From JACRLW01 sp050181465 (GTDB lineage Bacteria; Planctomycetota; UBA1135; UBA2386): a stretch of 64,000 nucleotides of DNA. Positions 9,066 to 17,372 of this stretch are shown piece after piece. The notes beneath the pieces are model-generated. The model was not told the origin of the DNA and made no database searches. It saw only the letters and a program-made list of their open reading frames with translations. Made by a program: the position numbers and the translations under genes. The stretch is taken from positions 167,507 to 231,506 of the forward strand of contig JBFXDD010000002.1 in the NCBI GenBank assembly GCA_050181465.1, in the 5' to 3' direction. The first letter of the stretch is position 1. Each line of letters begins with the position of its first letter.

Positions 9066-10049
9066 TCAGACGGGAAACAATTGCGCGCCGCCATCGAGGG
9101 CCGCGTCGAGCAGTGCCAGGTTGCGGGCGAGGTTCTGATCGTCGATGCCAAACTTGAGCCTGCCGAAGCGGAGCCGCCGCATCGCCAGGTAGACGATCGC
9201 CGAGCGGATGCCCCACTCGGACTTGATGCGGTCGGAGCCCCATCGGGTGCCGAACCAACGCTCGAGCAGCGATCGCTTCCACTCGTTGCCGCGCGTGCTG
9301 TGGATCCAGAGCCACGCGAAGTCATGGTCCTCGTTGCCCGTGCCGATCCGCTCGAAGTCGATCAGGAAGGGATTGCCCTCGGCATCGACGAGGATGTTCT
9401 GCTCGGTGAAGTCGCCGTGGACCACGACCGGCAGTCGGGTCTCGGTCCAGCGGACCGCTTCATCGAAGAAGTCGAGGGCGCGGCGCCAACGTCGTTGTCC
9501 GATGACCGACAGCAGCGGGTCGTACATCAGTCGCACTCGCTCGACGTAACTGACCACATCCCAGTGATTGAGCGGGAAGTCACGCCGCCCGAGCATCGAC
9601 TCGGCGCGCAGCGACCGAAGCGCGTCCATCACCGTCATCACTTGGTCGATACCGAGCGATTCCTCGCTCGGGCCGGGCGCGCCGACGATCCACTCGAGCA
9701 GGATCCAGCGCGGGGGATCGAGCGGGTCGAGAAGGACGGTGCGAGGTGCGGGGATGTCGCGGCGATCGGGGTCGACGCCGTCCAGGTAGCGGTAGAAGGC
9801 GCACTCCCGACGGGGAAAGTCGTCCAGTCGAACTTCGGGCGGGTAGAAGCGCGCGTCGTCGGGGCGCACGAACTGCTTCAGCACGAACTCGCGACCGGTT
9901 GGCCCGCGGCATGGCAACAGCAGCGACGAATGATGGCCCGACAGCGGACGCAGTCGCACGGCCTCGTTCACGACGAGACCCAGTTCGTCCAGGGTGGCGC
10001 GGGCTGCGATCAAGGCCTCTTGCTCCGCGGTGGTCGTTGGTTCGTTCAT
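9066..10049 (-). CDS. APH/choline-kinase-type phosphotransferase
   Basis: 327 residues from the ATG at 10049. The kinase fold of the aminoglycoside phosphotransferase superfamily is shown by the catalytic loop VVHGDFTEQNILVD (HGDxxxxN) and the metal-binding LIDFERIG. An N-lobe lysine candidate is in EFVLKQFV. The superfamily also includes choline, homoserine and sugar kinases, and nothing here points to drug resistance. It lies 58 bases downstream of the pentahaem cytochrome gene on the same strand. I expect a small-molecule kinase of unknown substrate. Confidence 0.82.
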   Translation of the reverse strand: MNEPTTTAEQEALIAARATLDELGLVVNEAVRLRPLSGHHSSLLLPCRGPTGREFVLKQFVRPDDARFYPPEVRLDDFPRRECAFYRYLDGVDPDRRDIPAPRTVLLDPLDPPRWILLEWIVGAPGPSEESLGIDQVMTVMDALRSLRAESMLGRRDFPLNHWDVVSYVERVRLMYDPLLSVIGQRRWRRALDFFDEAVRWTETRLPVVVHGDFTEQNILVDAEGNPFLIDFERIGTGNEDHDFAWLWIHSTRGNEWKRSLLERWFGTRWGSDRIKSEWGIRSAIVYLAMRRLRFGRLKFGIDDQNLARNLALLDAALDGGAQLFPV

Positions 10050-10107
10050 GCCGGGGACCGGGACTGGGGCCCGCGCGAGATGCGCGTCGCGCCCGCGCGC
10101 ACAGACC

Positions 10108-11058
10108 TCACCAGGAGAAGTCCAACTCCTCGAGCAGGCTTTCGGAATCCAGGAATCGATGCACGATACGAACTTTCGCCGCGATTGCACCCGCCGCCCG
10201 CGGCCAGGCGAAGCGACGAGTCTCGTCGACATAGAGGAGGTTCTCGGCATCGATGACGACGTTCCGGCGATCGACCACGCGTTGGCTGTCGAGAGACTCG
10301 ACGGTGAACTCGAAGGCGCGCCCGACCAGTCCCGGCACGCGATGGCCCGCGCGGTTGGCGATCGTCAATCGGAGTTCCTCAGCGGTCGCGGTCACCTCGA
10401 CTTCGAACGCGGATGCCGCGAACTCCGCATCACCGGGGCCCAGCAGTTCGTGTCGTCGGCCCTCGCGAATCGTTGGGGTCGGCTGCCCCGTTCGAGGGTC
10501 GTTGGCGATCGGTCGTTCGACGTGAGGCATGTGGCAGCGCACGCAACCCTTGCCGGCCCGCGCGGCGGCGGACTTCGCGTGGTCGCGGGCCAGCGGGAGC
10601 ACCGGGCCGATGCGCAGGTCGTGACAGCCGGCGCACAGCCGTGAGGACGACGCTTCGCGAAAGAGCGGATCGCCGTCGGGGGCGTGGCCGTCTGCGCCCG
10701 AGCCGAAGGGACCGTGCACTTGTCCGCGGTGGACGTGGCAGGCCGCGCAGTCGACCCCGTGGTTGCGATCGGCTTCGCGCACGCGCGGTGGGCGACCCAG
10801 CCGCTCGTGCACGGAGACCGGCGCGTGGCATCCCATGCACCGCTCGGGAGACTTGGTGCGGGCGAGTTCCGCTTGCCAATGCTCGTCGACGAAGGCCCGC
10901 GCGTGGGCGCTCTCGCGCCATTCCGTCGCGATGTTGCGGTGGCAATCCGCGCACTTGCCGGCCGTCGGTGAGCAGGCGGCAGACAGGGTCGCCGGCTCCG
11001 TAGGCGCTCCCAGCCACGCGGCCATCGCCAGGATCGAGAGCACCGCCAGCGCGCGCAT
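10108..11058 (-). CDS. Periplasmic pentahaem c-type cytochrome
   Basis: 316 residues with a signal peptide (MRALAVLSILAMAAWLGA). Five CxxCH haem-binding motifs are present: CADCH (36-40), CMGCH (74-78), CAACH (104-108), CAGCH (142-146) and CVRCH (172-176). The first 180 residues form the haem domain, of a type also seen in cytochrome c-554 relatives. The last 110 residues are haem-free and strand-rich. It would act outside the cytoplasmic membrane in electron transfer. It is transcribed divergently from the DUF4388 gene and directly upstream of the APH-type kinase. Confidence 0.9.
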   Translation of the reverse strand: MRALAVLSILAMAAWLGAPTEPATLSAACSPTAGKCADCHRNIATEWRESAHARAFVDEHWQAELARTKSPERCMGCHAPVSVHERLGRPPRVREADRNHGVDCAACHVHRGQVHGPFGSGADGHAPDGDPLFREASSSRLCAGCHDLRIGPVLPLARDHAKSAAARAGKGCVRCHMPHVERPIANDPRTGQPTPTIREGRRHELLGPGDAEFAASAFEVEVTATAEELRLTIANRAGHRVPGLVGRAFEFTVESLDSQRVVDRRNVVIDAENLLYVDETRRFAWPRAAGAIAAKVRIVHRFLDSESLLEELDFSW

Positions 11059-11224
11059 CAGCGCAGTGTTGCAATCTTCGACGCTGCGCTCAACCCGCAG
11101 CGTGAGGCGAAGACCTTGGTCGTGTGACGCCCATGGTCTCGCGAGATCGCCGCAAGACGGCCACCATTCGACCTTTGGCTCAAGCGCGGGCTACGGCACC
11201 GACGAAATTCCGGGTTACACCGTC

Positions 11225-12511
11225 GTGTCGCGAATCGATCCCACAGACCCTGGAGCCGACCGAAACGTCGAAGACCTCGCGCTCGACGTCGCTGCCGTGA
11301 TCACGGCGATGGCGCGAGGTGAGGGAGAGCTGGCGGAAGCAGACCTCACGCACCTCTTGGCGCGAACCCGGGAAGTCTTCCAGCGGAAGAAGGAGATGTC
11401 GGGGACGAAGAGCGACACCTTCGCGCTCGTCGCCGAGCATCTGTTCTCGCGGGTGCGCCGCGCGCTCCGGACCTTCCTCCGCTCCGCGGACCAGAAGAGT
11501 GAAGTACGACAAGCCGAGTGGGTGCTCGGTGCCGTCATCGGTCAGGCCGCGCTTGGCGAACTCGCGGCAGCCTTCGATCGAACGATGTTGGCGTCGTCCG
11601 GCCCGCAGGACTACAGCTTCGCGGGTCGAGCGGACTTCATCGCCATCGAGGAAGTGCTCCAGATGTTGGGCTCCGGCAAGCACACCGGCTGCCTCAGCCT
11701 CGAGAAGCACGACAACCGGCTCGATATCTTCATCCAGCGCGGTGTGATCGCCTTCCTCGATCCGCACGCGGTCGTTCGCCGCGTTCTGCCGGGGGCGACG
11801 CCGATGGAATACCGCGAGATCGGCGCCGACCTGCTTGCGCGGGCACAGGTCCGCCATCGGGAGGAGGGCACTCCGACCGTGCTGACGCTGCACGAAGCCG
11901 GAGTGTTCCGTGGCGCAGAGCTGCGCGGTGTCGTCCGTCAACTCGGTGGCGAAGTGCTGTTCGACTTCTTGCGAGCGCAGGAAGAAAGCTACTTCTCGTA
12001 CCGCAAGCTCGACACGCTGCCCGACTTCGCGCTGGCATACGACCTGCGACTCGGGATCACGCCGATCCTTCTCGAGACGACCAAGCGACTCGACGACTGG
12101 CGTACGCTCCGGTCGGTGTTTCCCGACCCGCGGGCTGCGATCAAGCCGATGCCGGACATGCTCGCACGCATCGCCTCCCTCACGCTGGGCGTCGTCGAGA
12201 TCAAGCTGTTGACCATGATCGACGGCGAGAACTCGCCCGAGAAGCTGGCCCAAGCGATCGGACTGCCGATCACCGACGTCTATCAGCTGCTGGTGCAACT
12301 CGCGCGCGAGGGTGCCATCGAAGCTGCCGGACGCTTCGAAGGGATCGATCACGCCGTGCACAACGTCCAAGACTCCTTGCAGGCGGCCTTCGACGCGCTC
12401 GACGCGAACGACGATGTCCTCGCGGTCGAGAGTGCCCTCGATCGCGTGCTCGGCGGCGACCTGGGGGCCGGGCCGCGCAGCGGCGCCAACTCGCGGTTCC
12501 ACCTGCGCTGA
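11225..12511 (+). CDS. DUF4388 (PATAN-like) domain protein
   Basis: About 428 residues from a GTG at 11225; the start is uncertain because the frame stays open further upstream. The central part (near residues 130-200) reads ADFIAIEEVLQMLGSGKHTG, LSLEKHDNRLDIFIQRGVIAF. This is the DUF4388 signature of many delta-proteobacterial and planctomycete regulators. A second similar stretch (VLTLHEAGVFRGAELRGVV) follows, then a winged-helix-like C-terminal part (LLTMIDGENSPEKLAQAIGL). These domains often sit in GTPase or two-component signalling systems. No enzymatic motif is visible. It converges on the kinase-methyltransferase fusion, 10 bases away. Confidence 0.78.
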   Translation: MSRIDPTDPGADRNVEDLALDVAAVITAMARGEGELAEADLTHLLARTREVFQRKKEMSGTKSDTFALVAEHLFSRVRRALRTFLRSADQKSEVRQAEWVLGAVIGQAALGELAAAFDRTMLASSGPQDYSFAGRADFIAIEEVLQMLGSGKHTGCLSLEKHDNRLDIFIQRGVIAFLDPHAVVRRVLPGATPMEYREIGADLLARAQVRHREEGTPTVLTLHEAGVFRGAELRGVVRQLGGEVLFDFLRAQEESYFSYRKLDTLPDFALAYDLRLGITPILLETTKRLDDWRTLRSVFPDPRAAIKPMPDMLARIASLTLGVVEIKLLTMIDGENSPEKLAQAIGLPITDVYQLLVQLAREGAIEAAGRFEGIDHAVHNVQDSLQAAFDALDANDDVLAVESALDRVLGGDLGAGPRSGANSRFHLR

Positions 12512-12521
12512 GTCTCGACGA

Positions 12522-13853
12522 TCAGCGGCTGCGCCGGTAGACGGCGATCCAGAGGTCGCGTCGATAGGCCGCCTCGGCAGCGACCGCGACTCGGCGGAAG
12601 CCTGCCGCATCGAACCACGCGTCGAGGGCGCTGAGCGCGCGCGCGAATCGGGTCTGCGGCCGTCCGAAGATGCGGCTGCGCAGCGTACGCATCAGGTGAT
12701 GTGCCGAGACGGGATGGAAGAAGGACACCAGCACGGCGCCGTCGGCGATGCGGGCGGCTTCACGGCAGACGGCGTGCGCGATGTCGTCGGGGACGTGGTG
12801 GAGGAATCGGAAGACGATCACGCCGTCGAACGCGCGATCCGCAAAAGGCATCGCCAAGGCATCGGCGCAGGCCAGCCGATCGTCGGCCGTGGGATCCTTC
12901 CCCTGCGCTGCCTCGGCCAGCATGGCACGAGAGCGATCCGCTCCGTGCCAGCGGGTATCGAGATCCTCGCACAGGGATCGCAACCGTCCGCGGCCGCAGG
13001 GCAGATCCAAGACGTGTGCACCGGGTGCGAACGGCCATACCGACGCGAGCAGCGAGCGCTCGCGACCGTCGCGGGACCTGCTCCGCTCGCCGTATCGCTT
13101 GGCGCGGAGCGCGGCGTCGTAGCGACCGTGCGTATCGAACGGCGGCAGGGCGGAGATCACCGCGCGCGTGCGGGTGCCGTGTCCGCTCGCACGGAGCATG
13201 CGGACCGCCGCCCGGAGCGCGAATCGCCGCGCGATCACGATCCCCGCGGCAGACTTGATCGTGCGGCGCAACATGCGCACGAGATCCCGTCCCGACGCGC
13301 GACCGCGGCGGCCTCGATGGAGGTCGATCACGCCGAAGTCGACGCCGCCTTGGTCGTTCGGCGTCGCGAACACGTGCTCCAGCGACAGGTCGGGCAAGAC
13401 GAAACCGGCGCGGACGAGCGCGCCGGCGAAGTCGGCTGCCGCCAGCACCGTGCGAGGATCCACCCCGGTGCGAAGGAATCGGTCGCGCAGACTCTCACCC
13501 GCCAAGTTCGCCAGGAGGCAGCAACTGGCGGCACCGTCGATTCCGAGTGCGACCGCCCGAGCGGCGCGGAACCCGCGAGCCTGGAGGTCCTGGGCCATGC
13601 GCACCTCGCGTTCGGCGTCGTGAGTGCAGCGCGGCTGCGACCAGCGATTGCGCCAGCGGTTCTTCGCCTGCGTCCTCGTGAATCGTTTCAGCCAGTAGAC
13701 CCCGCCATCGTCCGAGTGCACGCGGTGCACGTTGCGCCAGCGATTGGGGGGCAGCACGGGTTCCGTCTCGGCCCGCGCGAGTGTCCGCTCCAGATCGACG
13801 AAGCTCGCGCGCTCGATCACCGTGGCGTCGAGGAAGGTCCAGACCGGCGGCAC
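12522..13853 (-). CDS. Fusion of LPS-kinase-like domain and SAM methyltransferase
   Basis: 443 residues. Residues 1-200 resemble the Kdo/heptose kinase (WaaP/InaA-type) fold: VYWLKRFTRTQAKNRWRN, CCLLANLAGESLRDRFL, LPDLSLEHVFATP as catalytic loop and VDFGVIDLHRGRRGR as the metal-binding segment. Residues 250-443 form a class I methyltransferase (VLDLPCGRGRLRSLC, ALAMPFADRAFDGVIVFRFL, VLVSFFHP). The second half is paralogous to the stand-alone methyltransferase at 2933-3589. A kinase and a methyltransferase acting on the same envelope sugar is the simplest reading. Two 184-bp repeat elements lie just upstream of its start. Confidence 0.82.
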   Translation of the reverse strand: MPPVWTFLDATVIERASFVDLERTLARAETEPVLPPNRWRNVHRVHSDDGGVYWLKRFTRTQAKNRWRNRWSQPRCTHDAEREVRMAQDLQARGFRAARAVALGIDGAASCCLLANLAGESLRDRFLRTGVDPRTVLAAADFAGALVRAGFVLPDLSLEHVFATPNDQGGVDFGVIDLHRGRRGRASGRDLVRMLRRTIKSAAGIVIARRFALRAAVRMLRASGHGTRTRAVISALPPFDTHGRYDAALRAKRYGERSRSRDGRERSLLASVWPFAPGAHVLDLPCGRGRLRSLCEDLDTRWHGADRSRAMLAEAAQGKDPTADDRLACADALAMPFADRAFDGVIVFRFLHHVPDDIAHAVCREAARIADGAVLVSFFHPVSAHHLMRTLRSRIFGRPQTRFARALSALDAWFDAAGFRRVAVAAEAAYRRDLWIAVYRRSR

Positions 13854-13894
13854 GTCGGCATGCTCGCGAACCCCATCGACGGCGGCAAGCCTGT

Positions 13895-14078
13895 CTAGCC
13901 CGGATTATTCGTGAACGTCTGCTGCGATCGCCACAAGTCGCGCCCGGCGGCGTCGCTACGACGGCTCCTCCCTGGCAGCGTAGCTACAGCTACGCTTCGG
14001 TCGTCGACCGTCGTAGCTCCTTGCCGGGCATCGACCTGAGTCGATCTCGCGACGACGTTCACGAATAATCCGGGCTAG
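13895..14078. repeat. 184-bp inverted-repeat element, copy 1
   Basis: Bounded by perfect 24-base inverted repeats, the left one starting CTAGCCCGGATTATTCGTG and the right one being its exact reverse complement. Inside is a second stem (GCTACGACGG with CCGTCGTAGC) around a near-palindrome GCGTAGCTACAGCTACGC. There is no open reading frame of note. It stands in the 446-base divergent gap between the kinase-methyltransferase fusion and add, in tandem with copy 2. Confidence 0.9.
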
Positions 14079-14258
14079 CCCGAACTACTCGTGAACGTCT
14101 GCTGCGATCGCCACAAGTCGTGCCCGGCGTCGTCGCTACGTCGGCTCCTCCCTGGCAGCGTAGCCACAACTGCGCGTCGGTCGCCGACCGACGCAGCTCC
14201 TTGCCGGACATCGACGTGCGGCGATCTCGCGACGACGTTCACGAGTAGTCCGGGCTAG
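14075..14258. repeat. 184-bp inverted-repeat element, copy 2 (tandem)
   Basis: Same length and orientation as copy 1, with which it shares a single CTAG (14075-14078). The ends are CTAGCCCGAACTACTCGTG and a near-complement. Internal stem arms are GCTACGTCGG and CCGACGCAGC. The shared CTAG is what repeated insertion into a CTAG target would leave. Together the pair fills the promoter region of add. The only other sequence in this gap is about 40 bases on each side. Confidence 0.9.
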
Positions 14259-14299
14259 CGCTTCTTGCCCGACGTCGACTCCGCACCCAGAATCGCGCG

Positions 14300-15577
14300 A
14301 TGCCCAAGAGCAAGCCGGCCGGCCCCAAGAAGGCGGCTTCTGCGATCGATCGTGAATTCCTCGCCTCCCTGCCGAAGGCGGACCTCCACGTCCACCTCGA
14401 CGGTTCGCTGCGAGTCGAGACGCTGATCGAACTGGCGGCTGAGCGCAAGGTGGCGTTGCCCAGCACCAGTCGCGACGGGTTGCTCGAACTCGTCTTCAAG
14501 CGGGCCTACAAGAACCTCCCCGAGTATCTGAAGGGATTCGAGTTCACGGTCGCCTGCTTGCAGGATGCCGAGTCGTTGGAGCGAGCGGCGTACGAGTTGT
14601 GTCTCGATTGCGACGCGGAAAACGTCTGCTACGTCGAGATGCGGTTTGCGCCGCAGCTGCACGTGCATGACGCCTTTCAGATCCGGGACGTCCTCCGCGC
14701 GGTCGCGCGCGGGATCGAGCGCGCTCGCAAGCACATCAACAAGCGCCAGGACATCGTCGACGGAACGCGACCGCCCTTCGCCGCCGGAGTCATCGTCTGC
14801 GCGATGCGATTCTTCCTGCCGGTGTTCTCGCGTCACTATGCCGCTTACTTCGCGGCACTTCCGCACGCACCTCGTGAACAGATCTACTCTCTGGCATCGC
14901 TCGAGCTGGCTCGTGCGACGGTCGCCGCCGTGGAGGAGGATGCCTTGCCGGTGGTGGGTTTCGATCTCGCGGGCCAGGAGCGCGGTTTTCCCGCCGCCCA
15001 CCACGCGGCCGCCTACCAGTTGATCCACGACCACTTCCTCGGTGCGACGGTGCACGCCGGTGAGGACTATGGACCCGAGTCGATCTTCCAGGCGATCACC
15101 GACTGTCATGCCGATCGCGTCGGTCACGGGACGTGGCTGTTCTCCGCCGGTCGCATCGTCGATCCGCGGATTCGCGACAAGCGGCGCTACATCGAGAACC
15201 TGGTCCGATACGTCGCCGACCGCCGCATCACCTTGGAAGTGTGTCTGACCAGTAACCAGCAGACGCTGCCCGAACTGCGCGACGACTTGCGCAAGCATCC
15301 CTTCGGCAAGATGCGCAAGGCGAAGGTCAGCACTGCGCTGTGCACCGACAACCGGCTGGTGTCACGGACGACCGTCACCGACGAAGTCCAGAAGGCGGTC
15401 GATACCTTCGGTCTGGCGCCTCGCGAGCTCAAAGACATCCTGGTCTACGGTTTCAAACGCTCCTTCTATCCCGGGCCGTATCGCGAGAAGCGGGATTACG
15501 TCCGGCTGGTGTTGGACACGATGGAGCGCCTGTTCCTCGACCGGGGAATGGACGTTCGTGCCGGCACGCGCGCCTGA
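14300..15577 (+). CDS. add: Adenosine deaminase
   Basis: Zn-dependent amidohydrolase-fold enzyme converting adenosine to inosine in purine salvage. 425 residues, longer than the usual 330-360. The zinc and substrate motifs are in order: KADLHVHLDGSL near residue 26, VVGFDLAGQE near 220, ATVHAGEDYGP near 250, DRVGHGTWLF near 273 and ALCTDNRLVS near 350. The TDN variant of TDD also occurs in actinobacterial-type deaminases as I recall them. The extra length lies mainly in the region between the first zinc motif and VVGFDL. The start is immediately downstream of the tandem repeat elements, so expression may depend on them. Confidence 0.92.
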   Translation: MPKSKPAGPKKAASAIDREFLASLPKADLHVHLDGSLRVETLIELAAERKVALPSTSRDGLLELVFKRAYKNLPEYLKGFEFTVACLQDAESLERAAYELCLDCDAENVCYVEMRFAPQLHVHDAFQIRDVLRAVARGIERARKHINKRQDIVDGTRPPFAAGVIVCAMRFFLPVFSRHYAAYFAALPHAPREQIYSLASLELARATVAAVEEDALPVVGFDLAGQERGFPAAHHAAAYQLIHDHFLGATVHAGEDYGPESIFQAITDCHADRVGHGTWLFSAGRIVDPRIRDKRRYIENLVRYVADRRITLEVCLTSNQQTLPELRDDLRKHPFGKMRKAKVSTALCTDNRLVSRTTVTDEVQKAVDTFGLAPRELKDILVYGFKRSFYPGPYREKRDYVRLVLDTMERLFLDRGMDVRAGTRA

Positions 15578-15597
15578 ACGATCGCGCACTCGCGCTC

Positions 15598-15781
15598 CTC
15601 GCCCGGACGAATCGCGATCGACGTCGCCGGATCGCCTCAGCTCGATGCTCGGCAAGGAGCTGCGTCGGTCGACGACCGAAGCGAAGCCGTGGCTACGCTG
15701 CCGGGCAGGAGCCCACGCAGCGACGCGGCCGGGCGCGAGTTGCGGCGATCGCAGCAGGCGTTCGCGAATCGTCCGGGCCAG
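15598..15781. repeat. 184-bp inverted-repeat element, copy 3
   Basis: In the opposite orientation to copies 1 and 2. The ends have decayed (CTCGCCCGGACGAATCGCG on the left, CCGGGCCAG on the right). The inner stem CTGCGTCGG/CCCACGCAG has one mismatch. It fills the space between two convergent genes, add and the membrane protein, where it could act as a bidirectional terminator. Confidence 0.85.
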
Positions 15782-15784
15782 CTC

Positions 15785-17311
15785 TCAGCGTGGCGGTCTC
15801 GCGTCGGGCAGCAACCGCATCGCGCGCAGCTCGCGGTAGGCGAGACGGAGGCGGCCATCCAAGGCGATCAGGCCGCGCGATCTCGGTCCGTCCGCGAGTT
15901 CATCGATCACGACGCTCTGCACACGAGGCTGACGTGACGCGAAGTCGAGCACACGGGCGAGCATGTGCCACTGTCCGCGCTCCCCGCCGACTCGCGCGAG
16001 ACTCGCGCCGACGCCCAGCAGAACGACCGGCTTCTCCTGCGCTCCGACTTCCAATGCCACTGCCAACCGGTCGAGCGCTACCACCAAGCCGTCGAGATCC
16101 AGCAGATCGCCGTCGATTGCGATGCCGATCGCAGCGAGTGCGGAGCGACTACCGGCCACGTGCTGCATCAGCCGCTGGGCGTGCAGCGCTCGTGACTCGA
16201 AAACGACGAACGGCTGCGTGGCAGGGCTCGCGCGGCGAACGTCCTCTGCGCCGCGTTCGAGGATCTGCGCCCACTCGTCCACGGTCCCGATCTCGCTGCG
16301 CAGATCGGTCAGTCGACCGAAGGGCCCGAAGTAGAGGACGAGCCAGTCCGGCGTGAGTCGCTCCGCGCACAGCCAGTGCAGCTTCGCCATCTCCTCGACA
16401 AACTCGAGCAGGTTCGGCGCCGGCCGACCCGTTGCCCGTGCCGTCGGCTGTGGAATCACGAACACCGATCGCTTCTGCGATCGCGCGAAGCTGATCTCGT
16501 CTCGAATCCGTTCGGTCTCGATGGGATCGGCGATCTGCGCGGCGGTCACGCGGATTGCGATCGACCCGGCGCCGAGTCCGAGCCATTGCCCGCGGCGCTC
16601 GGTGCGACGTGCTTCACCGACGTCCTTCGACGGTAGTTCGACGTGAATGCCGAGAACCTGATCGGTACGCAGCGGCGCGAGATCCGTCGACTCGGAACGG
16701 AACTGCTGCATGCGATGCCAGGCTTCCGGCATCTCTCGTGCGAGTCCGACGAACCCGGCGAGCGCGATCGCGGCAGCGACGATCACCGTCGTCCGCACGA
16801 GGCCGCGGAAGTGTCCGGCGAGCGGCAGGCACAGGGGCATGTGCAGGGCGAACGGCGCGAACACGAACGTGGGGCTCGCGACTTCCTCGGTGAACGCCGC
16901 GTAGCCCGCAAGCAGCCCGTTGGCCCAGTTGCCGCCGTCGAATCCGGCGATCTGGATCAGCGCCTGCGAGCCGAAGACCGCGGCCAACGCGGCATTCCAG
17001 AGCGCGATCGGCAGTGCGACGAGTCGCAGCCCGGCTGGTGCGCGCGCGAGCGTCAGTGTGTTCGACCACGCGGCGGCGATCGCCAACACCGGCAGCACGG
17101 CATACGCGAGGTGGAAGTCCGGACGACCCAGCGGAGTCGCGAGCATCGCGATCACCATGGTCGGTCCGAGCAAGGCTGCGGCGGCCAAGGTCCACGCGCG
17201 GTGCCCCACGCCGCCGGCTTGACCGCGACTCAGCGCCGAGCCGATGGCCCATACCGCCAAGATCGCGGCGACGCCGTGATAGGCCAGCCAGGTGAGGAAC
17301 TCGAACGCCAC
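15785..17311 (-). CDS. Hypothetical integral membrane protein
   Basis: 508 residues from a GTG at 17311. An ATG at 17413 would overlap the preceding gene by 41 bases and add a polar leader. The first 230 residues hold about six hydrophobic segments (for example GVAAILAVWAIGSAL, LLGPTMVIAMLA, LVRTTVIVAAAIALAGFVGL). The remaining 280 residues are soluble and contain strand-helix alternation (VLGIHVELPS, SIAIRVTAAQIADPIE, VVIDELADG). This tail resembles no family I recognise. It lies directly downstream of the FAD oxidoreductase on the same strand. Confidence 0.7.
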   Translation of the reverse strand: MAFEFLTWLAYHGVAAILAVWAIGSALSRGQAGGVGHRAWTLAAAALLGPTMVIAMLATPLGRPDFHLAYAVLPVLAIAAAWSNTLTLARAPAGLRLVALPIALWNAALAAVFGSQALIQIAGFDGGNWANGLLAGYAAFTEEVASPTFVFAPFALHMPLCLPLAGHFRGLVRTTVIVAAAIALAGFVGLAREMPEAWHRMQQFRSESTDLAPLRTDQVLGIHVELPSKDVGEARRTERRGQWLGLGAGSIAIRVTAAQIADPIETERIRDEISFARSQKRSVFVIPQPTARATGRPAPNLLEFVEEMAKLHWLCAERLTPDWLVLYFGPFGRLTDLRSEIGTVDEWAQILERGAEDVRRASPATQPFVVFESRALHAQRLMQHVAGSRSALAAIGIAIDGDLLDLDGLVVALDRLAVALEVGAQEKPVVLLGVGASLARVGGERGQWHMLARVLDFASRQPRVQSVVIDELADGPRSRGLIALDGRLRLAYRELRAMRLLPDARPPR

Positions 17312-17372
17312 TTCCTCCGAGTCATCGTCGCCGTGGCTGGGTGGACTGAAGTCTCCGATGGCACCGGGCCGA

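Noticed and set aside
9066..10049. Aminoglycoside resistance gene
   Set aside because: The fold is shared with choline, sugar and homoserine kinases, and nothing in the context supports drug resistance.
11180..12610. A 476-codon minus-strand frame
   Set aside because: Antisense of the DUF4388 gene; residues are Arg/Glu-rich with no motif.
13895..14258. Possible CRISPR-like array
   Set aside because: Two tandem copies of a 184-base element with internal stems and no spacer pattern; not a CRISPR.
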